From Spirometra erinaceieuropaei (Eukaryota > Platyhelminthes > Cestoda > Diphyllobothriidea > Diphyllobothriidae), in contig CACRXP010000143.1 in the NCBI GenBank assembly GCA_902702965.1, positions 569,263 through 633,262 on the forward strand: DNA of 64,000 nt, given 5' to 3'. A program made the translations under genes and the position numbers. Position 1 is the first letter of the stretch. Each line of letters opens with the position of its first letter. The notes under the pieces were generated by a model. That model saw nothing but the letters and a program-made list of their open reading frames with translations. It ran no database searches and was not told where the DNA came from. Shown one piece after another: positions 61,780 through 64,000 of the stretch.

Positions 61780-64000
61780 ATATTCGAAATCTGTCAAAAT
61801 ATCTATGAAGGGAAAGATTTGTTTTACAGCACTACAATATTTCCTGACATATGCCAATATTCGCAAGCACCCTCATAAAGGTCCAACAACATATACCTAT
61901 TAAAATTTAGAGAATAAGGCAAGGTGATTTATGGGACCTAAATTGCAGCAATCTATAAACTTAGAACATTTTAAAAGATTGTAATATTCATCTGACCATC
62001 CTGAGCGCAGAATGTAGAAAAAAACTCCGCATGAATAATTAAAAATATTGCACCCTTAAAATGGACATTCATACAGCATAAATGGACTCAGCCTTAGTCA
62101 GAAATGCAACCTGAGGACAGAATAATCCAACTTTTTCGTGACTTTGCTTTTAAAGTAAATGATAGTGTTGGTAGCTCATTGATAAAGTGTGCTTGCAAAC
62201 CAGTTTCTAAAGCCGTGGCTTACCTCAAACAGCCTTCAATTCAATCAAGAAAGCATTTTTTGTGGTATTTTGCTACCAAGAATTACTTTGTTGCGTTGCT
62301 AGTACACTCTTACGACGAAAAAGTACTTCTGCACAAAAAGAGCGACCTTCAGCCTGAAAGGGTTTATTTTCAGTCTTGTTGTAGCAATTAATTATTTAGA
62401 ATCCATTTTATTCAATGTACTTAAGACATGAAAAAACACAAAAGATTCAGTATTGGTTTAAGGACGCCTTGAGGCTCACTGAAGGCGGCCATGGCTAAAA
62501 AACTCGCATGTACTTTATGATGGGGTGCTTTGATCTCGTTTTTAAGTTGCACTTTATTTTATGACCTTTAACTTATCTTTTTAAGTACAATTTTGCGAGC
62601 GTCTTCACTTTTATACTTAAAAGAAGCCTTTTTTGGTTCGATTAATGTGAATCACACAACTTCCTAATTATCAAAATTCCGCCGAAATTCGGGCAGTTAA
62701 ATGGATCGCACACTGCCTTTTGCATTTTTGTTAAGAGATACTCAATTTGGATGCCATTTAAAAGAATTCTTAGACTTTGTTGGACTTAAACTGTTATGTG
62801 CTTTGATTGTTTGCGCGGAAAGGCAGACCGCGCATCCGTGAAATATATGTGCTCATCAAGTATCAATTTTCTTTTTTTTATTTTCTGTCAGAACGTACCT
62901 TTTGACTAATTTAGATATTCAGATATCGTCCATCTTAAAAGTAAAAAAATTCTGAGGCCGCTTTTGTCGATTCTTAAGTAAATGCACCTTTTTCGCAAAG
63001 CTAACAGCATAATCAGTAGTAACTTTACTTTGATAGGGGAGAAATTTGCCACTAAATAAGTAAACGTAAACTTGGAGATGCCTCAACTGGCGTGCGTGCA
63101 GGACTTTTATTTTCAAAACATCCTTTAAATAAAAGGGAAAGCGCGGTTTTGTTCGAGGTCTTTCTTCGATTACCAGAGGAGATAGTGTCGTACTCTCCTG
63201 CGCATACAGTGACCTCCCTGGTAAGCGGACGTTTTTGCGCCAGTTAATGGCAGTTACCGCGTTTTGTTTGAGTACAGGCCTCAACTTAATTTTATTATCC
63301 TTTATCACACCGACGTATGTGGGATAAATGTTTGTCTAATAAACTGATGCATTTTTTAAAACTACGCATTAGCGTCGAGTTCACTTTCAAACTGTGATTG
63401 AAGCGAAAGCTGGCCATGCAAAAGATGATTTACAATTATTTGTGGATTTTAATTCTACGAACACGACTAGCCACCTTGCAGATATAGCGCAAATATCTAT
63501 TTATTTTTACACTATACTGATGCGACAAAAAGACGGAATCTTTCCGCGTTATTGCTATGTTCAGCTGGCTACATTCGTGCGTTAATGGATCGGCATTTTG
63601 AAGATGAAGACGCTCCGAGTTGCTGAAAAACTACTCTCCTCTCTGACCGGGTGCGCGAAAGCCGTCTAATTAAAGCGTTTTTGTCGGAATATATATTTGC
63701 TCACGCAAGCACGCGTGCGTAATCAGCGATAAGCAGTAGTCGTTATGATGGCCTGCATAGACAACAATGACGATTTTCTGTCATTATGTTGCTTAAAAGA
63801 CTTAAAAACGTACGTAACATTCTAATAAGTTATGTCAGCCCAATTACCTAGTAATTATTGGTAATCCAGTAATTCCAATGTATCGAATCCATGCCCTCTC
63901 ACTGTTCGCATTTCCGGAAGTTACTTTATTTAGAATTTAATGATGGAATTCTCTTATACATCATAGACATAACCTTGAAAAGGCAAATGGAAATATCATG
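61780..64000. other. Unassigned interval with one 129-codon frame
   Basis: The minus-strand frame at 62919-63308 is Lys/Arg-rich and matches no family I know. A 95-codon plus frame is at 62104-62391. Either may be chance. No repeats or RNA genes were recognised. Confidence 0.35.

Noticed and set aside
62919..63308. 129-codon minus-strand frame as a gene
   Set aside because: No recognisable domain, start context or splice-linked partner; frames of this length can occur by chance in 64 kb.

Overview
The window looks like non-genic, repeat-rich DNA from a flatworm nuclear genome. I favour a diphyllobothriid-type tapeworm, with moderate confidence. No long open frame, bacterial operon or cellular gene is recognisable. 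What can be recognised is transposon-derived: Penelope-like element (PLE) ends with GIY-YIG nuclease, a Merlin element, Tc1/mariner elements, a tRNA-Arg-derived SINE and degenerate TTAGGG tracts. The intron of the Tc1/mariner transposase is only about 43 nt long, which fits flatworm mini-introns. The species call rests on repeat style and memory of similar repeats, not on a search.

Layout. Positions 1-1050 hold one copy of a short module (X) that elsewhere lies beside TTAGGG tracts. Positions 1054-7213 hold a tRNA-derived repeat and then a tandem duplication of about 2.5 kb; the second copy carries a roughly 0.95 kb insertion. Positions 7.2-19.4 kb are mostly unassigned, with a CCCTAA-like tract (9.8-10.1 kb) and two mariner-related MITE copies. 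Positions 19.4-25.3 kb are a cluster of PLE debris, two TTAGGG-like tracts and two more X modules. A 787-bp Merlin element with clear terminal inverted repeats lies at 25614-26400. Positions 27.7-32 kb hold another TTAGGG-like tract and two near-complete 0.9-1.0 kb inverted-repeat MITEs. Positions 35.4-40.4 kb hold a GC-rich inverted-repeat element (Q), a PLE relic and a decayed Tc1/mariner transposase (copy B). Positions 44-48.2 kb hold head-to-head SINE copies and a nearly complete Tc1/mariner element (copy A, 46076-47993). Positions 50.3-51.6 kb hold a 310-bp direct repeat around a MITE copy, 52.4-53.8 kb two convergent PLE relics, 56.8-57.3 kb the second Q element and 61.4-61.8 kb a tRNA-like sequence followed by a hairpin.

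The most informative result is mariner copy A. Its transposase reads D145, D234 and then a catalytic E only if a 43-nt GT-AG mini-intron is removed. That restores the frame, removes a stop and gives exact DD34E spacing. Copy B, 6 kb away, has a matching 46-nt insert at the same place and gives the same spacing. The dispersed 0.9-1.0 kb MITEs carry the same terminal repeat as copy A, so the window holds both the likely mobilising family and its non-autonomous derivatives. I see no evidence of a new defence, metabolic or signalling system here.
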